Source: Sycobia sp. Sy_11
Taxonomy: Eukaryota; Arthropoda; Insecta; Hymenoptera; Epichrysomallidae
Length of the DNA: 64,000 bases
NCBI GenBank assembly: GCA_018907035.1
Contig: JACCIC010000038.1
Location: forward strand, 3,216,001 to 3,280,000
Direction: 5' to 3'
Shown: in pieces, positions 22,567-33,696 of the stretch
Layout of the letters: each line of letters opens with the position of its first letter
Numbering within the stretch: the stretch's first letter is position 1
Translations under genes and position numbers: made by a program
The notes under the pieces: model-generated
The model's input: the letters and a program-made list of their open reading frames with translations, nothing else
Told to the model about the DNA's origin: nothing
The model's database searches: none

Positions 22567-24234
22567 AAGCGAAGATGAAGGCCGCGCGTTCCGGGGGGAT
22601 GAAACGAGACGAGGGATAAGAGAGAGTGAGAGAGAGGGGGGGGAGAGAGAAGAAGAGTATTTATGACGCGTACGTGGATTCCTCAAGGCGGCGGCGAAAG
22701 AACGTCGGGAATACCGGGAGAGATAGAGAAAGATAGCGAGGAATAGATGGCGGTGAGAAGGAGGGGGAGGGAGAGGGAGGTAGGGAGGGAAGGCGAAAAG
22801 CTAGAAGCGCAAGAAAAAAGAGAACGGGCAGGAAAGAGACAAAAGAGACGAGAAGCAATAGGATAGGGTAGGGAAGATTTGCTGCGCTCGTCACGCGACA
22901 TTTTCCGTCGGTGAATACAGTGTTGTCTAGGGCGCCTCGCCGACGCGCGACTCGCTCCCCCCAGCTCCCTCCAACTCCCGCGGACTTTAGTGCCAGAACG
23001 GGCGCGCGCGAGGAGAGCTTCCCTCTTCGTGCGCCGCGAGAGCTACGCGAGGGAAAGGAGAGTAACGCGGCACGCTTGCTCTAGCGCGCTACCTGCCGTT
23101 CTCGGAAATTTATTCCCCGCCGCCACTGCCGCGTCGCTCGGGTTGCTCCCACTACTGGCTACTCTGTTTTCCCCCCTTTTTGATCTCCCCTTCATTCGGT
23201 CGAGTAAGACTTTATATTATACCGCCAGACTTATTCAGCGACCGAGCGGCGCTGTTCGTTACAGTTCGACCGTCGAAACTCGTAGCTCGCGGACGAGAGC
23301 GTTGGCGGATGGAAGGAAGCTTTCTTGAGGGATCCGATCGATGAATCGGCGAAGGAGAGCGAAACCGAGCAGAAACAATAGAAAGGAAGGAAACAGGTGT
23401 CGCTTGACCGTCGAGAACTAAGATGTCGCGACAGATCGTGCTATCCAGGTTAACCGTCCGCGGAGAGAGGGGGCAGGAGGGGGAGGGGGGGGGTCGGAGA
23501 GGCCATAAACCGCGGACTAGGGTAAGCCGGCGACACCGTCTCGCGCCGTAAACAAATTCCAAACATTTATTTTCGAGCCCGGGCACCGAGAGACGGCGAG
23601 CAGCAGGGTGAAGGGAGAGAGACTTATCCTCGCACTAAAGTTAAACTTGGTCAAAAGCTTCTCGGGAGCGTCAAGGAGGCGACGGCAAAAACGAAATGAC
23701 GAAACGGCTTTAACCCGAGGGGTAGGCGTCGAGCTCCGCCGCAACGGACGTAAAGCTTCCTAAAATTAGTGCAGCGAGACAGTCGCCCGAGCTCGGGACA
23801 ATTTGTTGCGATATACTTTGTGTCATCGTGAGCTCGTAAATCCACGTTTCTCATTGGGTCTCTCTCCCTCTCGCTCCCTCTCTCTCCCTCTCTCTCGCTC
23901 TTTGCTACCCCCCCCCTCCCATCGCCGCTGGCTTCTCGCGAAGACGATGCAGCGACTCTATTGCGTCTATAGGAGGAAGGAGTATATAGGAGGACATCTC
24001 CCGAAGCGCGCGGCGTTGGACTTAATAGCTTCCGCCCTCGTGCGGAGGGGGCCCTGCAGTGCGCGGGACGACGGGGCGAGAGCCAGAGCAACGACTGACT
24101 GTCCATTTGAGAAATTCATGGGAGTCTCCGATGGACGCACGGACTGCGCTTCCGAGTTCGCCGCACCCGCGCCTCGGCTCGGGGCGGGGGGCCAAGGGTG
24201 AGCCGCGTCGCGCGCGACTCGCTCGAGACGAGAC

Positions 24235-24237
<3 letters not shown>

Positions 24238-24274
<37 letters not shown>
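24238..24274. repeat. (CA)n microsatellite
   Basis: Perfect CA array of about 37 bases in CpG-rich flank. Confidence 0.97.
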
Positions 24275-24276
<2 letters not shown>

Positions 24277-24470
24277 GCACGCGAGGGCAAAGAGAGTAGT
24301 CGAGCAAAGGGTAAAAGTGATTCGCGACTGCAAGACACAATGCTGCGTTTGGAGGAAAATAAACGGAATACGAGGAGAAACGAGGACGCGACGGACAAGC
24401 CGAGAGCAACAATAGCGAGGCGAACGAGAAGCCAAGCGTTTGAAAATAAGAACGTCTTCGTTTTCAGATT

Positions 24471-25120
24471 TATGCGCTCTTCGGTAGATATTCGCGGAGT
24501 GTATTTATTTTTCTCTTTCGATCCTCGGAATCGACAAAATTTCCGCTCCACATATTATTACATTGCACTTGTAATCTACGCAAATTTACCATTTCAACGA
24601 ATTTTCATAATAATTCAGAATAATTTTCTTCGGCCATTTTCGGATGCAAATTAAAAGTGAATCATGTTAAAATTGTCATTAAATTATCCATCTTCTCTAT
24701 TTTAATAATGAAATTCACTATTATAACTACTGCATTATTAAATTTGATTTGTATTTGATTTCTTCATTTAATTCTATCTTTTATGAATCAACTGTACTAA
24801 AATGCTTCAGGAATATTCATTATTCGTCGTTTAATTAATTTCTTTACACCTACATAATTCAATCGTCTTATTTCATTTGATAACTAGCAACTACAATCAA
24901 AGATAACGAAGAGTATATTAAAAAGATTTTTATCAATTGCAGTTTTGCTGCAGAATTAAAAAAAATTCTAATATTATCATGAATTCGATAAGAAAAGAAA
25001 CAGTTCTTGCAAATCGAGTAACCGCAAAGAAAGCATTTGAGCTCAAATTAAAAGTTTAAACGTTACTAAATCTGCGCAAAAATTTAGTAGACAACGTCTG
25101 AAAAGGAAAATGAAATGCGA
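24471..25120. other. AT-rich segment
   Basis: AT-rich, with dense stops. At about 25,086 a minus-strand acceptor-like TTTCATTTTCCTTTTCAG occurs, but the following sequence is closed in all frames within a few codons. I see no gene. Confidence 0.5.
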
Positions 25121-25414
25121 ACCGTGGTTTTCGATTGTTGATCGCTCGACCCAAACTGGAGCAACGTGAAAAGAGCCGAATGAGAGCAGCGGCTTCTAGA
25201 CAGCTACATCGAAAAAGTTCGATCAAAACCGCGTGGGGGAGGAAGAAAGACAGGGGGGCAGGAGGAGAAGCCTCCCGTCACCTCTTTTTTAAAAAACCAA
25301 CTATAGGCGTCCTTCATTGCAACGATAGGCATTCTTCAACTATAGGCTGCCCCTCTTCCCGCGCCCTGCCGGATTTATAATCGAGCCACAGAGCGCAACT
25401 TAGACTTTCCCTCG

Positions 25415-25417
<3 letters not shown>

Positions 25418-25456
<39 letters not shown>
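25418..25456. repeat. (CT)n microsatellite
   Basis: Perfect CT array of about 39 bases. Confidence 0.97.
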
Positions 25457-25461
<5 letters not shown>

Positions 25462-25569
25462 CCTCTGTCATTCTCACTCCCGAGCCGGGAGCTTTTATAA
25501 ATGTCTCGGGGGGCAATAAAGACGCAGGATGGATTAGCCGTGGGTTTGGCATTCCGCGGCGCGTCTCTC

Positions 25570-25601
<32 letters not shown>
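25570..25601. repeat. (CT)n microsatellite
   Basis: Perfect CT array of about 32 bases, second of a pair about 115 bp apart. Confidence 0.97.
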
Positions 25602-25603
<2 letters not shown>

Positions 25604-25920
25604 GTCTCGGAATCTATTCTGGGTGATTTGAAGCCGGGCACGCGCGTCTAATGAATCAATCGCGCGCTTGCTTGCCATTCGACCCGCGCGGCGTTCCGTC
25701 TTCGTCTCAACGCGACGCGTGCAAGTAACACACACATACACGTGCAAACGTACGAGAAAGGGAGAGAACATCACAAGAGGAGAAGGAAGCGGTTGTGGTG
25801 ACGCGGCCACGGCGATTCCAATGGGAGGTTCGGAAATTCGGCGCTAAGCCGGACGCCGTACACTGCACACCTTGCGCACGAGCTTGGAATTATAATGAAA
25901 TTTCCGCAGAATAGCGTTTG

Positions 25921-26289
25921 TACTCTAGGTTCCCGTTGACTACTCCTTGTTTTTTTATTTTACTTTTTGACTTGAGAGGAGAAAGTATTAATTTGGCAAA
26001 GAAGAATATAAAATTACAATTCTACGCGACATATATATACGTGTGTGTGTGTGTGTGTATATGTATTAATAGAGTATAATTGAACTTTAGTTTTAAATGC
26101 AAAATTAATAATCGTGATTGTGACACGATTTCGTAAAATTTTTTAATTCATTAAAACGTACAGGCTTTGAAAGTACAAACAAATGGAACAGTCAATAATA
26201 ATTGATAAATGACAATCGGAAAAAAGCGGAAGTCATTCACGACTATATTAGAATTTTATTAAAATAAATGCACTCACATGTGTATTATA

Positions 26290-26329
<40 letters not shown>

Positions 26330-27420
26330 AGAGAGAGTGAGAGGGAGGGAGGGAGGGAGGGAGGGAGGGAGGTAGGGAGAGAGAGATGCGAATATAATTA
26401 CACGTGTTCCATTACAAATCAACGTCAGGAAATTTTTGTAGTATATGTCAAAAGCTCTATCAGCATTAACGAACGTCAATCTAGAAATCCTATCAATAAA
26501 GCTTACGGTCTAAATGTGCTTTGCGAAGCACGCATAAACATGATTCATCAATTACGGGTAAAGCATGAAAAGTGTTCCTACATATACATTATACATAGAG
26601 CAAAACATTATTGTTCCAGTGATTTAAAGAGCACGTATCCCGTTATTTTCTCTTTTTACGTTTTAGTCGCTTTAAAATTATATAAAACATTCCTAAAATA
26701 TCAACAATTCTCTCAGCTATATCTAAATTGAAGAAAAAACCAAAGATTGTGCATAGAAATATATTCCTGAATTGCAGGTAACAATGGTGACGAAGGGATA
26801 ATTAACAGTATTTATTTAGTGTAACGAATAAGCTAGTGGTATTAAAGTTAATTTGTTCGCTCGAACGATATTCTTAATATAATCTAAATACAAGGGCCTA
26901 TGTATATTTCTAAATCGAAAGAAAAAAATTGATAGGTTCAAAGAATTGGTGTTAATTTGAAAGAAATATTTAATTATCAGAGGTCACAAAAATATCGATA
27001 TTGTTCATAGCGCATTGTTTTCTCAATGTACAGACACTGAAAGTATATTGATAAATTATATTAGATAATGTGAAAAATTTCAGTTGCATTGCTTATCCAT
27101 TGTCGCGTATGAGAAAAACTGGAAAAGTAATGAACAATGGCGTACCTGTAGTTCGTAGAAAGAGCAGTCGTTCCGAATATATTTTAAACATATAGCTGAA
27201 ACGATATTATGAAAAATAAGAACACTAATGGCATTCTTCTACTCTCGTACTTAAACAGGATTATACTTTATATTCTACAGGATCGATTGTTTATGTTAAC
27301 AGGAGCACTTTCTGGGTATTAATCGATGTGTAATAGGGCAATTTATGCGCTTTTATATGTATCGAAATCTCGATGAAACGTGGTACTTGAATTTTGATAA
27401 ATGCCGCGCCTTTAATAAAT
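25921..27420. other. AT-rich desert with GT/GA/GGGA array
   Basis: AT-rich sequence with dense stops. It contains a GT array at about 26,040-26,060 and the compound array at 26,294-26,390. A plus-strand motif CTGAATTGCAG followed by GTAACAATGG at about 26,778 resembles a weak juxtaposed acceptor and donor, but the tract before it is not pyrimidine-rich. No gene. Confidence 0.5.
26294..26390 (+). repeat. compound (GT)n-(GA)n-(GGGA)7 array
   Basis: About 32 bases of GT, a short GA run, seven consecutive GGGA tetramers (26,343-26,370), then GGTAGGGAGAGAGAGA. The GGGA run fits the G-quadruplex pattern with one-base loops. Confidence 0.95.
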
Positions 27421-28292
27421 TGGCAACAGCTATAATATCGGAAATTTTTTCAAAGTATCGAAGCTAACTATGCTAATCCAGCAAGCTCGGAAAAGTTGAA
27501 ACCCCATTAGATCGCTTGCCATTGAGCAGCCACCGTTAAAGCAACGGCATCCCTCAAAAACTCTCGTCAAATTTGAAGAGCAATAACGAGCCGAGCCGAG
27601 CCAATTTTCTTTCCTCGATCTACCCCCGCGCGCCGCAAGGATCCGCGTCGCAAAGCACGTCGCAGACGCCGCGCCGCTCGAGTCCCATGCCGCGCGTATT
27701 ATATTATTCCTAGAGCTACGTGTACGTGCGCACGGGGAGCATGGCACTGCGGGACGGGGAGCGGGAGGGGCAGGGAGTGCTTCACCTTCCAATTACTCGA
27801 AACAGAGGGCTATCTCGCGCTTATAGCGGCGGCCGACTATTAAAGGGGGCCGCCGACCCCGGGCTCCTCGTCCTCTCCCGACCCCCGATCGCACCCGCAC
27901 GCGCACCGACCCTGTGCGTGTGTGTTTCTGTGTGGGTAACAATTGCAGGCGAATATTGCAGCTCGAGGAATGGGATAAGGGAGGAGTGCGGGAGAGGGGT
28001 TGGGGACGTAAAGCCCCACCGGGGGACGCTTCGGAGCAACGAAGGCGTCTTATCTCCCGCGAACCTATATATACATTCGAAAGACTCTCGATCCAAGAGC
28101 CCGCGGTACGCGCTCCTTCGCTCTTTAAAACGAGATCCCTCTCCTGGCTCCCCTCTCCCTCCATCGCCTCGACCCTCTCCGCAGTTCCGCCGCCCGCGTT
28201 CCCTCCCTCTCGTTGTCCGTCTTTTGGCTTTTCTCCCGACTCGAATTCTGCAAAATAAACTTCGGGCGTCGTCCCGCGCCAGTGTATATACG

Positions 28293-28323
<31 letters not shown>

Positions 28324-28880
28324 ATATATATATGTGTATATGTGTATATGTGTATATGTGTATATGTGTATATGTGTATATGTGTATATATATATCCATA
28401 TATATGTGCGCTCAGGGCATCGGAGCAGAGGAGAATGCAGAGAGATCCCCGGGATGAGATCGCGCGGTCCGCCCGCTCCGCGCCCGTGCCATTTGAGGGA
28501 GAGAGAGGGAGCGGGAGAGCACGGCGAATGTAATTACCGGACTAAACTTCCTCCTTTCATTCTTCCCCTGGTGTATCCTTCCTGAGGGTCGGAGGGAACG
28601 CGTATGTATGTGTATATATATATAGAATACACTCGGCATTGGATGTGTTCTCATTTGCACTCCTCGAACGCTCGAGAGCACTGCTGAGAGCGCCAGATCA
28701 AACGCGTCATGAGAAGATAAGTTTCCTTCTCGTCCCTTTCCTTTATTCCTACCGGATTCTCGCTTCTCTTCTCCCTCCCCATCCCCACCCCATCTCCTTC
28801 TATACGAGCGGGAGACTTATAAAAGAAGAGAACTTCCGAGTCGTTTGGCCGTGCATCGCCCGGCTGATGGTTTTCTAAGT
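27421..28880. other. CpG-rich block with TG/TA array
   Basis: CpG-rich with long open frames on both strands, including a 245-codon plus frame whose C-terminal part is translated from the TG/TA repeat. These are shadows of composition. No splice-supported exon was found. Confidence 0.45.
28283..28409. repeat. TA/TG compound array with 8-bp unit
   Basis: A TA array leads into about six tandem copies of the octamer TGTGTATA (about 28,334-28,388), then TA again. Confidence 0.95.
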
Positions 28881-28890
28881 TTTTCTATTC

Positions 28891-29265
28891 TTATTTTAAG
28901 ATTACGCTAGAGAAATGTTTCGTTACCGTAGTTAGGAACTTGGAATACGGAACGAGTTTAACAACTAAAGAAATCAAATAAAAGGATAGTCCAGGATTTG
29001 CGTACAGAGCCCTGGATAAAATACTCGAATGTGTATTTGAGTTGGGCGCAAAATTACTATTCTCGAAATATATTTGATTAGCCAAGTACTGGAAACTACA
29101 ATAATGAAAAATAATTAAAAAAATACTTAGACACATAAATATATAAGGAAATACAGTAATCGAGCACGGGAAATTACCTTGGAAGTCGTAATAAACGATA
29201 TCGAAGAAAAAACAGGGCATCCTTTTCGAGACTAAAACTTGAGATTTCGCGAAAGCTTACACTTT
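28891..29265 (-). other. candidate minus-strand exon with a 109-codon ATG ORF
   Basis: On the minus strand CGTCTAATTTTCTTTAG, a strong acceptor with a CTAAT branch-type sequence, ends at 29,266. Forty-five bases later an ATG at 29,218-29,220 with A at -3 opens a 109-codon frame ending at 28,891. The predicted protein begins MPCFFFDIVYYDFQG and has one long hydrophobic, membrane-like stretch near residues 19-45 and a second near 77-93. Such length with a true ATG is unusual in AT-rich DNA. I recognise no family. It lies on the same strand as the recursive splice sites. Chance remains quite possible. Confidence 0.2.
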
Positions 29266-29385
29266 CTAAAGAAAATTAGACGAAAAACTCGAAAATCGAT
29301 TTCGTCCGATCGAAGTCTGAGATCAATTATGGCGAGAGTCTTGGCTTTTGAGTGAACAAAGTCTCGTCCAGTTCTTTGGCAAAAC

Positions 29386-29395
29386 TATATAAAGG
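29386..29395 (+). promoter_or_regulatory. TATA-like sequence
   Basis: CTATATAAAGG matches the TATA box well. No clear initiator is seen about 30 bases downstream. In AT-rich DNA such matches arise by chance. Confidence 0.15.
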
Positions 29396-29591
29396 TGTGG
29401 CAACAATGCTGCAAGTTGCAAAGACGACGCGATATTATATTTTTTTATACATATATAAACGAATCCGTATACTGCACTCAGCGCCATACAGAGGATGTAT
29501 AAGAAAATAGATAGCGCGGGGGATGGTGCGGCGTAGGTGGAGGCGCACGTATAAGTATTAGATATAAAAGGCGCCGCGGTGCTGGACATGA

Positions 29592-29984
29592 GCTGAATGC
29601 GCGACAGGTCCGTGCGCGGCAGAGCCAGCTGTCAACGACACTGCCGTCGCGCTGCCGCCGCCGCCGCCGCCGCCGAAACTGACCGCGACGGAGCAAAACG
29701 CCAGTGCCGGACGCCTGGCGTACGATGCGAGGCGGACGGCGACGGTAGCAGCAACAGCGACAACGGAAACTTATACCCGCCTTCCGATTGATACGTCCTG
29801 GCCACTCACCGTATACGCCCAAAGGGACGAATTACCGAGGGGAAGGGGCACGTGTCCTTCGAAAGCCGCACCTCAAATCCCCTCTCCTTCCGCCTCACTT
29901 TTCGCTAATTCGGATTCTCCAAATTCTCTGAGATTCTGGACACGTTTGTATTATGACAATTTTGTAGGCTGTGATAAAACCTAG
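29592..29984 (+). other. 130-codon plus-strand open frame without ATG
   Basis: Stop-free from GCT at 29,592 (after a TGA) to TAG at 29,982-29,984. It encodes a proline run from the CCG array, then alanine/threonine-rich sequence, then a more balanced tail (for example LRFWTRLYYDNFVGC) that extends beyond the GC-rich part. There is no methionine in the frame, so it could only be an internal or 3' exon, and I see no convincing acceptor. Low confidence. Confidence 0.12.
29651..29675. repeat. (CCG)n trinucleotide array
   Basis: Seven to eight CCG triplets, read as alanine or proline runs depending on frame. Confidence 0.95.
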
Positions 29985-30940
29985 CTCGTCAATGGTTAAT
30001 ATTGTCAAAGTTAATATTTTTAAATAAAATATTACTCAGAGTAATGAATTATTGGTGGTAATTTTTCACCTATAATCTTAATATTAATTGAAATTATAGT
30101 TGGACACCATTCTAACCGTTCTAATATAGCTAAATGAAATTTCTTTATCACAATGGAAGAACTAGCCTCTCTTCCTCTCTCGATATTCGATCGAGCATTC
30201 TATGAATTTATACGAATAATACTAATCACAATTGTACCGTGATATTGTCTCGTATTAATTACAATTCTAAAAAATTGACAACTTCAAAAGCTCCTCTTTG
30301 GCGCTGTTTACTCGGTCAGAAATGAATTTTTCCCGTTCATGGTCGTAGCACATACTCCCTAGGACGTAACGGCAATCATATTGACGTTCATCTCATCTGC
30401 TGACATATATCGGCAAAACCTATTATCGAGGAGTTTAATTTGCTCCGAAAATCCTATTAAATAGAGCGGGATCAGCGGATAGTCTCTGGTTGCCGGGGTG
30501 ACTACAAAACTATAGAGAACTATGGTATACCAACGTATCCGTAGCGGTAATGTCGGGGCGAGAATGCCGAGTCATCGGACGAAAATGAAAATGCCAGATA
30601 TATTATAACTCCTATATCTTTTACTCATTCGCCGGTCAAAGTACAAATCATTTCCTGCTATGGCTTTTTTTCGAGCCTTTTCTTGTTTCTTTCCTCGAGC
30701 TCACAATGAAAGACAAATAAAATACTATTTATAGATAATTACAATAGGGAATAAGTGTATAGCTACTTATATTTTTCTCGCAGCTCCAAAGACATATTGC
30801 AAATTCATTTTGTGCGATAAGAAAATTTAAGAGAAAAATTCTTGGAACGATGCGATTACAAAATTATAAATACACCCTTCTCTAAGAATCATAAATTATT
30901 GAATCGATTCATTTCCTAGTCGACGATGCTCGGCGCTTTT
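29985..30940. other. AT-rich segment with a moderate-GC middle
   Basis: AT-rich overall; 30,290-30,600 is richer in GC and free of simple repeats (around GGTTGCCGGGGTGAC and TAGCGGTAATGTCGGGG). It has many stops. It may be a conserved noncoding element, but I see no gene or RNA signature. Confidence 0.4.
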
Positions 30941-31910
30941 CAGCTAATGCACGAGCGATGCAAGAAAGAAACCAACAGCGACGTCGTGCGAAAAAAAACG
31001 TGGATGTAACGATACCCCTGCGAACGCACTAAATGTACGCGGGAGCAGAGCGAAAAGTTCATGGACGAGAGGGGAGGCGGAAGATACATAGATGAAAGCG
31101 CAAAAGTTGAGTAGCCGAGTCTTGAAAAGGCGCGCCGGGCAAGAAAGGAGCGAACAGGTGAAAAGGAGGGACGTAAGGCGTCCGGTGCTCCCTGTATACG
31201 TAACGCGTATACGCACTACCAGCAGCGTTGCGGCCGAAAAAGATCGGCAGAACGCTTGAAAGATGAGAAGAGAGCAAGAGGGAGAGGGGCGGTCGGATAA
31301 TAATAACGACGCGGTGAGAGTTACGAAGAGCGGGTGGGGCAGAAAGAAAGAGAGCGAGGGAGAGAGAGGCAGCGTGCGTAGGATAATGCGCGGTCAGTTC
31401 AGAGGTGGGGGGAGGGGGCGGGCAACAATGACCACGAGGAACTAGGATGCGCACGTAGGACGAGACTGCATCGGCGCGGTGCACCCGTCCGAAGGATCTA
31501 CCTTCCCCTCCCCGCTCGCACGCTGACTTTTCTCCGTGTATATAGGAAGGAAGAGAGAAAAGCCTCGCTGTGCACGTGTAATATATATAGGAGGGGAAAA
31601 ACGTCGGAGGTACACCGCCGCCGCAGGTCGCTCATATTATATACAGGCGGGAAAGCGGGAGCGCCCGCGCGCCCAAGTGTTGCTTGCACGCGAAGGTGAT
31701 TGATGGAATGTCAGTCATGGAGTAGCCATCAATCTCCGACTGTTTCGCCGTTGCTCTGCACTTTCCCCCGATGTATATATATATGGAAGCCACGGGAGCA
31801 GCCCTGGGGAGCGGGAAGTGTGAGGGGGAGGGGGGTGAGAGAACAAGGGTCGCTCGTTGTACACCTATAATGCGCATCGGCGAATATTCGAGGTTCTCCA
31901 ATAATTTTCT
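30941..31910. other. CpG-rich block
   Basis: CpG- and purine-rich, with overlapping open frames on both strands and G-run clusters at about 31,405-31,420 and 31,823-31,840. No splice-supported gene. Confidence 0.45.
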
Positions 31911-32070
31911 CCTGCTCCGTTAGCGTTATTTACTTTTGACCTATTTTTACTTATTATTTTTTGCAAACCGCACAATCCTAGCGATTAAAATTTTCAAATA
32001 ATACTATCTCGATTGATTTTAATAATTCCACAGAAGCACAAACTAAATCATAATCTGCTAAAGATACTCA

Positions 32071-32091
32071 TATATATATATATATATATAT
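32071..32091. repeat. short (TA)n array
   Basis: About ten TA units in AT-rich flank. Confidence 0.93.
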
Positions 32092-32746
32092 GTACCGAAT
32101 AGTTTTTTGGACTGCTCAATTCGTATCTAACGAGCATTTGGTCCTAAAACACATAGGCAATTTTCTCGTTTTGTAAAATATACTTCAATAACGCTTCTAA
32201 CCTTCTTGAGCACCACTAATCGACAACTGCAATTCTGTAATTACCAAAACCGTGAGAGATAAAAAAACTTAAAACCCACTATAGCTTCAAGTCTCTTAGT
32301 CTGAAGTCAAATTCCCACATCCTAAATTTTGTCAATTTCACTTAGCTTTTAAGTTTTTCATTGCTCGAGCAAAACGCTTAACGGATTTGTACAGAACATA
32401 GAAAAAGTTGCGCAATTATTTTATACAAGTTATTTTTTTATTAAGCATCCCGTGTACTATTATTGTATATATTTATCTAACACGCAATTGAAAACGAATA
32501 GAAATATAGAGAATTTCCTATCGTACAGTGGACTATTATCCAACTGAAATCATAATCCTATAAATAATTACGACGTTATAGATATTATTATTTATAGAGC
32601 AACTCGTACAATCGTAAAAATTTCCCTGGACACAATTATATTGTATTTATCAAATTTTTTGCATCGACCTTAATTTCATCACCATCTCTTTTAACGTATT
32701 ATCTCTGAACCTCAATACTGCCATCGGGCAAATATTTCATCAGCAG

Positions 32747-32979
32747 CTTGTACTCCTAAGAATCCCCTGGCTTCGCGAACTCGCACGCCTTTGGAGATCC
32801 GAGACGCTCAAGACCGACGTCCACGTGTACAACCCGGGGATCTACAGCGACCATACCGGAGTCTCCTATACACTACTCGAGAACCGAAGCGCTTTTTTAG
32901 GTTATTTATTGTTCTCGTCAGGGTGGTTGAGCGCACCAGCAAGAATCTGAATCAATCGGAGCGACGTGTATCTAATAAA
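32747..32979 (+). other. candidate terminal exon on the plus strand
   Basis: An acceptor-like AATATTTCATCAGCAG ends at 32,746. The frame that follows is open for 67 codons to a TGA at 32,948-32,950 (the open frame itself reaches back to 32,618), and an AATAAA lies at 32,974-32,979 with a GT-rich stretch after it. The translation is balanced, for example KTDVHVYNPGIYSDHTGVSY. A minus-strand frame over the same DNA also reads smoothly (VAVDPRVVHVDVGLERLG), so the strand is uncertain. I recognise no family. Confidence 0.2.
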
Positions 32980-33051
32980 GCTTAGTTTGCGTTCGGCGCA
33001 GACCAAAGGCTCTCGCAATGACGCAGCACTGGTCCTAGCAGGTGGTACCCT

Positions 33052-33055
<4 letters not shown>

Positions 33056-33091
<36 letters not shown>
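33056..33091. repeat. (CT)n microsatellite
   Basis: Perfect CT array of about 36 bases. Confidence 0.97.
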
Positions 33092-33093
<2 letters not shown>

Positions 33094-33696
33094 TAATGCT
33101 GACACTAGTGCAGCCTTGTCTTTTTCTTCGGTCAGTCGTTTTTAACATTTTTCCTACTTCATCAGTGTTTGCAAGTATGTGACAAAACTATACATATTGT
33201 GACATCACATGCATAATATCAATTTGTTTCAGATATTTTATATATACATTATATATACATATACATATATATATATATATTTATGGTCATTGTGTGAAAA
33301 TGACGCACTTAACATAATCAGCTAAATTACTTTAAAATTATTTCTCAATAGTTTACACCAAAATGTTAATAAAACATATTCCTACAGAATTAAATTTGAA
33401 AATTTTATTAGATTTTATTTATAAGGATTTCATCCTACAGATTATGAAAAAAATTAATTAAGAAATAAATACACCTATACTGACAAAACTGTAAAGTAAA
33501 CTTCAAGACTTGATAAGAAATATTATAAATTATTTATATATCAGAGAATTTAATTTTTTCAATACTTAACACAATTTTATACTAGTGCAGAAAACTTGTT
33601 ACGACGATTATTAACGAACAAATTTTAACTGGTGTATTAAGTTTTTTTTCTGTATATAAGTTATCGTTAACGATCAATAAATGGAAAAGTAGTCAG

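Larger units (their letters stand above)
22071..24470. other. CpG- and purine-rich block
   Basis: Very purine-rich on the plus strand from 22,210 to 22,870 (GA, GGGA and G-run sequence), then CpG-rich to 24,470. Open frames overlap on both strands (for example 23,651-24,106 minus and 23,967-24,551 minus), with low-complexity or arginine-rich translations. No splice-supported exon was found. Confidence 0.45.
25121..25920. other. GC-rich block with CT arrays
   Basis: Short CpG-rich block holding two CT arrays. The phrase CAACTATAGGC recurs at about 25,298 and 25,339, and a related ATTGCAACGATAGGC lies between them, suggesting a small local duplication. No gene. Confidence 0.5.
28881..29480. 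other. AT-rich segment holding a minus-strand ATG open frame
   Basis: AT-rich. The main item is the minus-strand candidate exon and ORF at 28,891-29,265. On the plus strand a TATA-like TATATAAAGG occurs at 29,386-29,395. Confidence 0.4.
29481..29990. other. small CpG-rich islet
   Basis: Isolated CpG-rich islet between AT-rich flanks, with a TATA-like TATAAAAG at 29,563-29,570, a CCG array and a long plus-strand open frame. On the minus strand a donor-like ATACG followed by GTGAGTGG occurs near 29,811. It could be a promoter or 5' exon of an unknown transcript. Confidence 0.25.

Noticed and set aside
23967..24551. 194-codon minus-strand open frame
   Set aside because: It includes the translated CA array (VCVCVC) and overlaps other open frames; no splice sites bound it.
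26762..26790. TTCCTGAATTGCAG joined to GTAACAATGG on the plus strand as a ratchet point
   Set aside because: The tract before AG is not pyrimidine-rich and the donor GTAACA is poor, unlike the two minus-strand sites.
27135..27165. Minus-strand CTACAG joined to GTACGCC as a ratchet point
   Set aside because: The donor half (GTACGC) is a poor 5' splice site and the tract is mixed.
27720..28457. 245-codon plus-strand open frame, the longest in the window
   Set aside because: Its C-terminal third is translated TA/TG repeat, the rest is CpG-rich DNA open on other frames too, and there is no splice or start support.
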